From NCBI GenBank assembly GCA_036477795.1, contig JAZGDL010000205.1, positions 1 through 17,121 on the forward strand: a stretch of DNA of 17,121 nt, in the 5' to 3' direction. Each line of letters starts with the position of its first letter. Position 1 is the stretch's first letter. This DNA is from JAZGDL01 sp036477795 (GTDB taxonomy: Bacteria > Planctomycetota > Phycisphaerae > UBA1845). Positions 6,651-12,884 of this stretch are shown in pieces. The translations under genes and the position numbers were made by a program. The notes under the pieces were generated by a model. That model was not told the origin of the DNA. It did no database searches and saw only the letters and a list, made by a program, of their open reading frames with translations.

Positions 6651-7970
6651 TTGAAATCGCAGCGAACGGTACTTAAAGCTGCCGAGATCAGCGGGCGCGG
6701 TCTTTTCACCGGCGCCAGTTCAACCGTGCGCGTTCGCCCGGCGGCCCCGTCCTCGGGCATCACCTTTGTCCGGATCGATCAGCCCGATCCGATTCGCATC
6801 GCCGCGCGCGTCGAGAACGTTTCCAAGAGAGCCCGGAGAACATCGCTTCGCAACGGCACGGTCACCATCGAAACGGTCGAGCACTGTCTGAGCGCCTGCT
6901 GCGGGCTGGGTATTGACAATCTGGACATCGAGTTGACGGGCGACGAACTGCCCGCCGGCGACGGAAGCTCGCTGCTCTTCGTGGAGATGCTGAAAGAGGC
7001 CGGCATCTGCGAACAGGACGCCGAGCGCGAGGATTACGTCATCAGTGAAGTGATCCGGGTGGCCGACGGCGGCGCTGAGCTGCTGGCCACCCCGCCGCTC
7101 AACACTGACGACGATCAACTCGAAATATTCTACGATCTGGATTATGGTGAGCAGAGCCCGATCAGCCGCCAGGTCCTCTCCGTAAGTATCACACCGGAAC
7201 ATTTCGTCAGTGACCTGGCCCCTGCGCGCACCTTTGTCCTTCAGTCTGAGGCGGACGCGTTACGGGCTAACGGTCTCGGCACTCATCTGGCCTATTCGGA
7301 CATCCTCGTCTTCGGGCCCGACGGCCCCATCCAGAACGAACTGCGATTCCCCAACGAGTGCGTGCGGCACAAGATTCTAGACCTGGTGGGCGATCTGGCG
7401 CTGCTGGGCAAGCGGCTCATCGGCCGCATATACGCCAGAAAGAGCGGTCACGCGCTCAACCACGAATTCGTGCGCGCCATTCTCAGCCACGCCGAGAGCG
7501 ATCGCATCGCCCGGTCGCTGCTTCATCAGCCGGCGCTGGACATTCACCGTGTACGCCGCATCCTGCCCCATCGCTACCCCTTTCTCATGATCGACCGCAT
7601 CATCGAGATCGACTCCACCAAGAGGGCCGTCGGAATCAAGAACGTCACCATCAACGAACCGTATTTCCAGGGCCATTATCCCGGTCAGCCGATCATGCCC
7701 GGGGTGTTGATCATTGAAGCAATGGCCCAGATCGGTGGAATCCTGCTGTCGCAGGAGCTCGAGCACAAAGGAAAGACGGCTGTTCTGCTAAGCCTCGACA
7801 AGGTAAAGTTCCGCCGGAGCGTGCAACCGGGTGACACCCTAACGGTGGTGGCGGAGTCCATTCGTGTAACGTCGCGCGGCGGGCAAGTGAGATGTCACGC
7901 CGCGGTCGGCGCCGAGCGCGTCGCCGAAGCCACCATTAAATTCGGCATGACCGACTGCGTCCCGGTGTGA
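6651..7970 (+). CDS. lpxC-fabZ: Bifunctional UDP-3-O-acyl-GlcNAc deacetylase / 3-hydroxyacyl-ACP dehydratase (LpxC-FabZ fusion)
   Basis: The 439-residue protein joins two enzymes. Residues 1-290 are LpxC, the zinc deacetylase that commits UDP-acyl-GlcNAc to lipid A: E77-H78, R-H240-K-I-L-D244 (the zinc ligands are H78, H240 and D244) and the catalytic G-H267-x-L-N. Residues 296-439 are FabZ, which dehydrates 3-hydroxyacyl-ACP: P-H-R-Y-P-F-L-M-I-D-R (306-316), G-H342-Y-P and I-I-E356-A-M-A-Q with the catalytic His and Glu. Both halves look intact. Such fusions are known from Bacteroidetes and Planctomycetes. The usual G-L-H-T-G near the LpxC start reads G-L-F-T-G (residues 17-21). TTG 6651 is chosen because the N terminus aligns with other LpxC proteins; the ribosome-binding site is weak. 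lpxA follows after 4 bp. The fusion joins two enzymes that share the 3-hydroxyacyl-ACP pool. Confidence 0.95.
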   Translation: MKSQRTVLKAAEISGRGLFTGASSTVRVRPAAPSSGITFVRIDQPDPIRIAARVENVSKRARRTSLRNGTVTIETVEHCLSACCGLGIDNLDIELTGDELPAGDGSSLLFVEMLKEAGICEQDAEREDYVISEVIRVADGGAELLATPPLNTDDDQLEIFYDLDYGEQSPISRQVLSVSITPEHFVSDLAPARTFVLQSEADALRANGLGTHLAYSDILVFGPDGPIQNELRFPNECVRHKILDLVGDLALLGKRLIGRIYARKSGHALNHEFVRAILSHAESDRIARSLLHQPALDIHRVRRILPHRYPFLMIDRIIEIDSTKRAVGIKNVTINEPYFQGHYPGQPIMPGVLIIEAMAQIGGILLSQELEHKGKTAVLLSLDKVKFRRSVQPGDTLTVVAESIRVTSRGGQVRCHAAVGAERVAEATIKFGMTDCVPV

Positions 7971-7974
7971 ATCC

Positions 7975-8877
7975 ATGAGTAGCAACGTGAAATCAATCCT
8001 GAGCCTCGGCGGACCGCGCATTCACCAGACCGCCTGCGTCGATCCCAAGGCCCACCTCGGACGCGATGTGCAGATCGGTCCCTTTTGCGTCGTCGAAGGT
8101 GATGTGGTCCTGGACGCCGGCTGCGTATTGCACAACAACGTGACCATCGCCGGCCGCACCACCGTTGGAGAAGGTTGCACGTTTTTTCCCGGCGCGGTCA
8201 TCGGCATGGCCCCTCAGGACCTGAAATATCACGGCGAAGAGACCTATCTGGAAATCGGCAGGCACAACGTCTTCCGCGAGCACGTCACCGTCCATCCCGG
8301 CACGGAGAACGGTGGTTCTTACACGCGTGTCGGCCACAACAACGTCTTTTTGGTCGGCGTCCACGTCGCCCACGATTGCACCATCGCCGACCATTGCATA
8401 TTCGCCAACAACGTGCAGCTTGCCGGCCACGTCAAGGTCGAGTCTCACGTCGCCTTCGGTGGAGGCACCGGAATCCACCATTTCGTGACCATCGGCAAGC
8501 ACGCCTTCGTCGGCGGATTATCCCGAATCGCTCAGGACGTACCGCCCTTCATGATCGCTGTTGCCGCCCGCGGGCCGCGGAGTGAGATCCGCATGATCAA
8601 CGGTGTCGGCCTGCAACGCCGGGGCTTCTCCGAAGAGCAGATCCTGGCACTGAAGAAAAGTTTCCTGCGCCTGTTCTCCCGCCGGGCTCGCAGTTCCGCC
8701 GTCCCCATTTTGACGACCATACACAAGATACTCCAGGAACGTCCGCTGGATGAAAACGTCGAGTACCTCTGCCGCTTTCTACTACGCTCTTACGAGCACG
8801 GGCGTCACGGCCGGTATCTCGAATCTCTGCGCAATGACGCAAAATGGAACCGGGTCGCGGACAGCAACGGTGATTAG
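7975..8877 (+). CDS. lpxA: UDP-N-acetylglucosamine O-acyltransferase
   Basis: LpxA moves a 3-hydroxyacyl chain from ACP to UDP-GlcNAc, the first step of lipid A synthesis. The 300-residue protein has a left-handed beta-helix built of hexapeptide repeats (about 17-200) and a helical C-terminal domain. The catalytic segment V-H130-V-A-H133-D is present, with H133 matching E. coli His125, and A-Q-D-V-P-P-F (186-192) matches the family. G181 aligns with the E. coli ruler residue Gly173, which fits a long acyl chain (about C14); this is an inference. It is longer than E. coli LpxA (262 residues), with about 15 extra N-terminal residues and a longer C-terminal end. It lies 4 bp after lpxC-fabZ and is surely co-transcribed. 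Confidence 0.95.
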   Translation: MSSNVKSILSLGGPRIHQTACVDPKAHLGRDVQIGPFCVVEGDVVLDAGCVLHNNVTIAGRTTVGEGCTFFPGAVIGMAPQDLKYHGEETYLEIGRHNVFREHVTVHPGTENGGSYTRVGHNNVFLVGVHVAHDCTIADHCIFANNVQLAGHVKVESHVAFGGGTGIHHFVTIGKHAFVGGLSRIAQDVPPFMIAVAARGPRSEIRMINGVGLQRRGFSEEQILALKKSFLRLFSRRARSSAVPILTTIHKILQERPLDENVEYLCRFLLRSYEHGRHGRYLESLRNDAKWNRVADSNGD

Positions 8878-8906
8878 CATCCTGTTTCACAAGTTCAGCG
8901 ACCATC

Positions 8907-8931
8907 CGAGCCGCGACCGTGAGGGAGCGGT
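8907..8931. repeat. Short dispersed-type repeat in the lpxA-oxidoreductase gap
   Basis: The GC-rich core starts CGAGCCGCGACC and ends GGGAGCGGT. It has short complementary ends (CCGC with GCGG). From memory, similar segments recur in intergenic DNA of planctomycete genomes and give spurious S-R-D-R-E-G-A translations. Only one copy is present here, so repeat status is not shown by the window itself. Confidence 0.4.
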
Positions 8932-8982
8932 TGAGCGAAATCGGGGTTGACGCGTGATCGCGCTCTGTCATTCGGAAGAAAA

Positions 8983-10011
8983 ATGACCAGACTACTCCGA
9001 ACCGCCGTCATCGGTGTCGGCCACATGGGCCGACACCACGCCCGCATCTACCGCGACCTGCCCGACGTCGAACTCGTCGGCATCTGCGACCTGGACCCCA
9101 AGCGCGCTGAGGACACCGCCCGGCAGGTCGGTGCCCCCGCTCTCACCGATGCAGCCGATCTATTAGGCAAAGTCGACGCCGTCACCATCGCCGTGCCCAC
9201 GGTGCGACATCCCGAGGTTTCCAGACCCTTCATCCAATCCGGTGTAGCCACTCTCATCGAGAAGCCCATCGCCCCCGATCGCGAGTCAGCCGCCGAAATG
9301 CTGCGATGGGCTCAAGAAAGCAACAGCATTATCAGCGTCGGGCATTCTGAGCGATTCAACCCCGTGGTCCTGGCCATGGGCCGGATGAACGTCGAGCCCA
9401 AGTTCATCGAGACGCAACGCGTCAGCCCCTTCACTTTTCGCAGCGCGGACATAGGCGTCGTTTTTGACATGATGATCCACGACATCGACATCGTGCTGCA
9501 TCTGGTCAAGTCACGTCAGTACAAGGTGCACGCCGTCGGTGTGAGCGTCCTGGGCCCTCACGAGGACGTCGCCAACGCCCGCATCGCCTTCGACAACGGT
9601 TGCGTAGCCAATCTGACGGCTTCACGGCTGGCCCTCAAGACCGAGCGCCGCATCCGCGTCTTTTCGCCCGACGCCTACCTAACCATGGACTATCGCAACA
9701 AGACCGGCCTGGCCGTCAAGAAGAACGCCAACCTCGACCTGATCAAGATGGCCCGCGAGCGCAACTTTGAGGATCTTTCCCAGATGAGCGGGCTGGATTT
9801 CGGCAAGATGCTCAAGGTGGAGCCGCTGGTCGTCGACGACGTGGAGCCGCTCCGCTGCGAGATCGAATCATTCCTAAGCGCCGTGCGCACCAGCCAACAG
9901 CCCGCCGTCACCGGCCAGGACGGTCTAGCCGCCGTCCAACTCGCCGAGGACATCGTAAAGTCGATCCAAACACACGAATGGCAACTCGCCCCCGATCAAA
10001 CGGAAATGTGA
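8983..10011 (+). CDS. Gfo/Idh/MocA-family dehydrogenase, possibly UDP-GlcNAc 3-dehydrogenase (GnnA-like)
   Basis: The 342-residue protein has an N-terminal Rossmann fold with G11-V-G-H-M-G-R-H-H-A and an acidic end to strand 2 (C-D36-L-D), the E93-K-P motif whose Lys is typically catalytic in this family, and M-I-H166-D-I-D in the C-terminal domain. ATG 8983 follows GGAAG (8974-8978) by 4 nt; an in-frame start at 8947 would add 12 unlikely residues. Its place directly behind lpxA points to GnnA, which oxidises the 3-OH of UDP-GlcNAc so that the aminotransferase GnnB can make UDP-GlcNAc3N, giving amide-linked lipid A chains. No gnnB is in the window, so the specific role stays open; other sugar-nucleotide dehydrogenases are possible. 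The gene ends 4 bp before the convergent hicA remnant. Confidence 0.8.
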   Translation: MTRLLRTAVIGVGHMGRHHARIYRDLPDVELVGICDLDPKRAEDTARQVGAPALTDAADLLGKVDAVTIAVPTVRHPEVSRPFIQSGVATLIEKPIAPDRESAAEMLRWAQESNSIISVGHSERFNPVVLAMGRMNVEPKFIETQRVSPFTFRSADIGVVFDMMIHDIDIVLHLVKSRQYKVHAVGVSVLGPHEDVANARIAFDNGCVANLTASRLALKTERRIRVFSPDAYLTMDYRNKTGLAVKKNANLDLIKMARERNFEDLSQMSGLDFGKMLKVEPLVVDDVEPLRCEIESFLSAVRTSQQPAVTGQDGLAAVQLAEDIVKSIQTHEWQLAPDQTEM

Positions 10012-10015
10012 CCTT

Positions 10016-10150
10016 CTACAATGTTTGTTCGAAGTGGCTTGCCGTTTGGCAGACCGCTTCAAGAAGACCCCGTTCCCGGACTTCGACAAAACCGAGCGTC
10101 TCCAGCTTCGCGGTTACTTCGCGCGGCTTGAGGATGGGAAGCTTTGCCAT
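10016..10150 (-). pseudogene. hicA: Truncated, frameshifted hicA toxin remnant
   Basis: The frame from ATG 10150 reads M-A-K-L-P-I-L-K-P-R-E-V followed by T-A-K-L-E-T-L-G-F-V-E-V-R-E-R-G, a typical HicA mRNA-interferase start. The expected G-S-H-x-x-F block with the catalytic His does not follow. The frame goes on as G-L-L-E-A-V-C-Q and stops after 44 codons (TAG 10018-10016). In the shifted frame, L-K-R-S-A-K-R-Q-A-T and then N-K-H resemble the next part of HicA. The rest of the gene is gone; the sequence runs straight into the end of the convergent dehydrogenase gene. The toxin is almost certainly inactive. It lies 2 bp after hicB. Confidence 0.75.
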
Positions 10151-10152
10151 GG

Positions 10153-10362
10153 TCAGGCGACTTCCACGGTCTGGATTCCGACAAACTGCGTTTCCAATCG
10201 TGGCTCACCATCCTCAAGAAGCATCGCTATGACCTCCTGTAGGTTTCGGTTCAGTTGATCGAGCGTCTCCCCTTGAGAATGCGCCCCATGAAATCCGGGC
10301 ACGTACCCGACATATAGACCCGTGTCGGGGCAACGTTCAACCACCGCGGTGTAAGTTTTCAC
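10153..10362 (-). CDS. hicB: HicB-family antitoxin, small single-domain type
   Basis: The intact 69-residue protein begins M-K-T-Y-T-A-V-V-E-R and carries P-D-T-G-L-Y-V-G-Y-V-P-G (12-23), G-A-H-S-Q-G-E-T-L-D (26-35) and N-L-x-E-V-I-x-x-L-L-E-D-G (40-52), the hallmark of small HicB proteins with a degraded RNase H-like fold. No C-terminal DNA-binding domain is present. HicB proteins neutralise HicA mRNA interferases. GTG 10362 has a good ribosome-binding site, GGAGGA at 10376-10371, with 8-nt spacing. The neighbouring hicA is broken, so this antitoxin is an orphan here unless it acts on a HicA elsewhere. Confidence 0.82.
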   Translation of the reverse strand: MKTYTAVVERCPDTGLYVGYVPGFHGAHSQGETLDQLNRNLQEVIAMLLEDGEPRLETQFVGIQTVEVA

Positions 10363-10421
10363 CGATGATGTCCTCCATACCAACAGACCCACCCTTCATA
10401 GCGACCGCCCGGCCCCACGCC

Positions 10422-10538
10422 TACACGAGCGAGAGCCTGGTCACGGGTCTGGCATTATGCCATGACCCCGGGAAGATCGAGCACTTCGGCAATCCACCGG
10501 CCATTGTATTCCTGCTATACTTCAACGCTAAAGCTCAT
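10422..10538 (-). pseudogene. Second HicB-type antitoxin gene, broken by two stop codons
   Basis: Reading from ATG 10538 gives M-S-F-S-V-E-V, stop (TAG 10517-10515), Q-E-Y-N-G-R-W-I-A-E-V-L-D-L-P-G-V-M-A, stop (TAA 10457-10455), C-Q-T-R-D-Q-A-L-A-R-V. This matches the HicB-type pattern in which E-x-E-x-D-G-R-W-I-A-E-V leads to L-P-G-V-M-x-Y-G-x-T and a helix starting E-A-x-A-R-V. The second stop sits where Y-G is expected. Similarity ends near 10422, so the C-terminal part is lost. It belongs to a different HicB subtype from the intact gene downstream. Confidence 0.7.
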
Positions 10539-10668
10539 GATGGAATTATACACACGAGGAGGCTGGACACCGAACACGCCACGCCCAGTTGTTCTCGTGT
10601 ACACGCGACGGGAGACCTGAACGGGGCAAGAACAGATGGTCAACCGCGACGGGACGCGGTCAAGTCAA

Positions 10669-10708
10669 TTTGGGGTCATCCGGGTTGTTTTGGGGTCATC
10701 CAGGAGAA
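10669..10708. repeat. Two-copy 20-bp tandem repeat
   Basis: TTTGGGGTCATCC occurs at 10669-10681 and again at 10689-10701, giving a 20-bp period. The 7 bases after each copy differ. No function is apparent. Confidence 0.6.
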
Positions 10709-10726
10709 ATCGGATGGCCGATCGCG

Positions 10727-10814
10727 GGTCGGCTTCAGCCGACCGGTGTTTGCCACCAACTTCAGTTGGTGGTCGGCGGATTCCTCGTGTTATGCCTCAG
10801 CCGGCTTCAGCCGG
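10727..10814. repeat. Cluster of three REP-like hairpins with TTCA loops
   Basis: Three perfect stems share a C-TTCA-G tip: 10727-10744 (arm GGTCGGC), 10753-10772 (arm CCACCAAC) and 10801-10814 (arm CCGGC). The stems differ while the tip is kept, as expected for related REP-type palindromes. Such elements are often moved by REP-associated tyrosine transposases; none is encoded in the window. Confidence 0.8.
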
Positions 10815-10907
10815 GCTTGTGGTATCTGGCTCACAGAAGGTGGCGCTATCTCCTGTTCTGTCGAAGCAGGAAATCCCGGATGAACCTAAAAAACACCCAT
10901 TGGCCGG

Positions 10908-10935
10908 TTGACAGCTGTCCTGGATCGGCTATCCT
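10908..10935 (+). promoter_or_regulatory. Promoter of the S10 ribosomal protein operon
   Basis: A perfect -35 box TTGACA (10908-10913) and a -10 box TATCCT (10930-10935) are spaced by 16 bases. Transcription would start near 10942, leaving a leader of about 63 nt before rpsJ. Confidence 0.65.
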
Positions 10936-10969
10936 CGCCCGAGCTTATAGTGGTTTTTTATAAATTAGA

Positions 10970-10986
10970 ACGCACTGTGAGTGCGT
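10970..10986 (+). promoter_or_regulatory. Leader hairpin before rpsJ
   Basis: ACGCACT (10970-10976), loop GTG and AGTGCGT (10980-10986) form a perfect 7-bp stem in the presumed leader mRNA, ending 3 nt before the rpsJ Shine-Dalgarno region (AGGTGG, 10990-10995). It could affect translation or transcription of the operon. It does not resemble the long L4-binding leader of E. coli. Confidence 0.55.
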
Positions 10987-11004
10987 GGTAGGTGGGTTGT
11001 GTCC

Positions 11005-11310
11005 ATGGGTGAGCGAATTAGAATTCGGATGGAGTCGTACGATTCGGGTGCCATCGAAGCCTCGGCGAAGGAGATCGTGGAGCATGCCCGGCGGACCAGT
11101 GCGCGGGTGCGGGGGCCTATACCACTACCCACACGCATTGAGCGGTATACGGTTTTGCGTTCGCCGCACATTGACAAGAAATCCCGTGAGCAGTTCGAAA
11201 TCCGAACTCACAAACGGCTTATTGACATCTATGAACCGACGGCTCGGACGATCGAGGCGCTCAACCGGCTTGTCGTTCCGGCCGGTGTGTTCGTGAAAAT
11301 CAAGGCGTAG
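11005..11310 (+). CDS. rpsJ: 30S ribosomal protein S10
   Basis: S10 is a 30S head protein and, as NusE, takes part in transcription antitermination. The 101-residue product has the full family signature: V-R-G-P-I-P-L-P-T (35-43), Y-T-V-L-R-S-P-H (48-55), D-K-K-S-R-E-Q-F-E-I-R-T-H-K-R (57-71) and a C-terminal P-A-G-V. ATG 11005 is chosen because M-G-E-R-I-R-I-R matches other S10 N termini and AGGTGG lies 9 nt upstream; a start at 10981 would add 8 unlikely residues. It is the first gene of the S10/spc operon, 143 bp before rplC. Confidence 0.97.
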   Translation: MGERIRIRMESYDSGAIEASAKEIVEHARRTSARVRGPIPLPTRIERYTVLRSPHIDKKSREQFEIRTHKRLIDIYEPTARTIEALNRLVVPAGVFVKIKA

Positions 11311-11366
11311 TGCATGGCACCGGCGAAGCGGTGTTGTGTCGGTCTTCGTCCGGGCCTTACCCTTTT

Positions 11367-11394
11367 TTGTGGACTGCGTTTCTTGGGATATGAT
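11367..11394 (+). promoter_or_regulatory. Possible internal promoter before rplC
   Basis: TTGTGG (11367-11372) and TATGAT (11389-11394) are spaced by 16 bases within the 143-bp rpsJ-rplC gap. The -10 box is good and the -35 box mediocre. It could add transcription from rplC onward. Confidence 0.35.
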
Positions 11395-11453
11395 ACTCGC
11401 GGCCGGCTGCCGCAACGGCGGAGCGGTGAAGCGAGCGGCGATTGGGTGTGTCC

Positions 11454-12104
11454 ATGATTCCGGCATTGATTGGGACCAAGATCGGTATGACCCGTTTGCG
11501 GGACGATAAGGGCATGGTCACGCCGGTGACAGTGGTGCAGGCGGGTCCATGCACGGTGTTGCAGATCCGCACTCAGGAACGTGACGGGTACCACGCGGTG
11601 CAGATGGGATTCATGGACGCCAAGCCGCACCGATCCAGCAGACCGCTCATCGGGCACGCCGCCAACGCGGGTACCGGCCCCAAGCGCTATGCCCGGGAGA
11701 TTCGTCTGGCAGATGTTCCCGACGTTGGTTTGGGCGACGTGCTGACCGTTTCCATGTTCGAAGAAGCTAAGGTCGCTTATGTCGACGTGGTCGGCACATC
11801 GAAGGGTCGAGGGTTCTCCGGCGTGATGCGGCGGCATGGGTTCGGAGGGCTGGAGGCGTCGCACGGTGTGGAGCGCAAGCATCGTTCGGGGGGCAGTATC
11901 GGCGGCCACGCGAACATAGGTCTGGGCCGAGGGGTCAAGAAGGGCAAGAAAATGCCCGGCCAGTGGGGCAACAAGCGGATCACTCAACGGAACATGAAGC
12001 TAAAGGGTATCGATCGCGACCACAACCTTCTTCTGATTGAAGGTAGTATTCCCGGCCCTGCCGGTGGTGTGGTTTGTGTGCGGAAATCCAAGACGGCGAG
12101 CTAG
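11454..12104 (+). CDS. rplC: 50S ribosomal protein L3
   Basis: L3 is an early-assembly 50S protein whose long loop reaches the peptidyl transferase centre. The 216-residue product shows L-I-G-T-K-I-G-M-T (5-13), P-V-T-V-V-Q-A-G-P-C (24-33), S-K-G-R-G-F-S-G (116-123), G-S-I-G (147-150) and K-K-M-P-G-Q-W-G (165-172). The Gln that PrmB methylates in E. coli (S-I-G-Q) is replaced by Gly at 151, so that modification is not expected. ATG 11454 is used; an in-frame TTG at 11442 would add 4 residues. No strong ribosome-binding site is seen. rplD follows after 6 bp. Confidence 0.97.
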   Translation: MIPALIGTKIGMTRLRDDKGMVTPVTVVQAGPCTVLQIRTQERDGYHAVQMGFMDAKPHRSSRPLIGHAANAGTGPKRYAREIRLADVPDVGLGDVLTVSMFEEAKVAYVDVVGTSKGRGFSGVMRRHGFGGLEASHGVERKHRSGGSIGGHANIGLGRGVKKGKKMPGQWGNKRITQRNMKLKGIDRDHNLLLIEGSIPGPAGGVVCVRKSKTAS

Positions 12105-12110
12105 CGATTG

Positions 12111-12764
12111 ATGCTGAGTATTCCACTATATGACTCCCAGGGCACACCGGCCGGTGACGTGCAGATCGATCCGAAGATTCTCGGGGGTCGGGTTCGTCCC
12201 AAGCTGCTCAAGCAGGCCATCGTGGCCTATCAGGCCAACGGCCGGCAGAACACCAGCGCTACGCGTAGCCGCGGTATGGTGGTGGGGTCGACCCGTAAGC
12301 TCCGTCGTCAGAAAGGCACCGGCAACGCCCGCGTGGGTACCCGCCGGACCAACATTCGTCGTGGCGGCGGAGTGGCTTTTGCCAAGGGCGATCAGGTCTT
12401 CAAACAGGGCCTGAACAGGAAAATGCGTCGCCTGGCCCGCAACAACGCCATCCTCGCCAAAGCCCAGTGTAACGATGTGGCGGTGGTCGAGGATTTTTCT
12501 TTTGATTCGCCCAGCACCAGGCGCTTTGTCTTGCTGCTCGAGGCGCTGGGCGCCCAGCGGGGCTGTGTGGTAGCGTTGGCGGATTACGACGACGTCGTGT
12601 ACCGGTCCGGGCGAAACATCCCCAAGACGGAGATTCGCCCGTTGAGTCAGGTGAGCGCCTACGACGTGCTGCGTCGCAAGAAGTTGATCCTGACTCGGAG
12701 CGCGTTTGAAGCGTTGAGCCGTAGTCCGGACGGGCCTGGTGCGGCGCCGCAGGAGGAAGACTAG
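12111..12764 (+). CDS. rplD: 50S ribosomal protein L4
   Basis: L4 binds 23S rRNA domain I, and its long loop lines the exit tunnel; in E. coli it also represses the S10 operon. The 217-residue product has the loop region with R-R-Q-K-G-T-G-N-A-R (where E. coli has W-R-Q-K-G-T-G-R-A-R), followed by G-G-G-V-A-F and a C-terminal Rossmann-like part ending L-I-L-T-R-S-A. ATG 12111 is chosen; the TTG directly before it is in frame too. No clear ribosome-binding site is visible, so coupling to rplC is likely. A 120-bp gap with strong stem-loops separates it from rplW. Confidence 0.95.
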   Translation: MLSIPLYDSQGTPAGDVQIDPKILGGRVRPKLLKQAIVAYQANGRQNTSATRSRGMVVGSTRKLRRQKGTGNARVGTRRTNIRRGGGVAFAKGDQVFKQGLNRKMRRLARNNAILAKAQCNDVAVVEDFSFDSPSTRRFVLLLEALGAQRGCVVALADYDDVVYRSGRNIPKTEIRPLSQVSAYDVLRRKKLILTRSAFEALSRSPDGPGAAPQEED

Positions 12765-12787
12765 TGGGGCGTTGGCCAAACGACAAA

Positions 12788-12871
12788 GTCACTGCGAAAC
12801 CCACGGATTCGAATCCGTGGGCTTGCAATCGAACTGTGACGGAGCAGTAGTTGCCTGCGGGCGATTGCAGG
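12788..12871 (+). promoter_or_regulatory. Two alternative stem-loops in the rplD-rplW gap
   Basis: A perfect 22-bp palindrome lies at 12800-12821 (arm CCCACGGATTC). Directly after it, 12822-12831 (CTTGCAATCG) can pair with 12862-12871 (CGATTGCAGG) over 10 bp including one G-U pair. The second stem's right arm covers the only Shine-Dalgarno-like AGG before rplW. An outer GTCAC (12788-12792) faces GTGAC (12836-12840). Positions 12826-12850 resemble 15768-15792 (21 of 25 identical). It is either a repeat element, an RNA switch, or both. Confidence 0.6.
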
Positions 12872-12884
12872 ACGAGTTTTCCAG

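Larger units (their letters stand above)
10539..10907. other. Gene-free stretch between TA remnants and the S10 operon
   Basis: No reading frame here looks like a protein; the longest one crosses hairpin repeats and the antisense of the hicB pseudogene. It holds a 20-bp tandem repeat, three REP-like hairpins and otherwise unrecognised sequence. Confidence 0.6.

Noticed and set aside
10365..10883. A 172-residue + strand frame
   Set aside because: It crosses the antisense of a hicB pseudogene, a tandem repeat and REP-like hairpins; no protein-like pattern.
12800..12821. Possible tRNA, because the palindrome contains a GATTCGAATCC core like a T-arm
   Set aside because: No acceptor, D or anticodon arms can be placed around it; the likeness comes from the palindrome itself.
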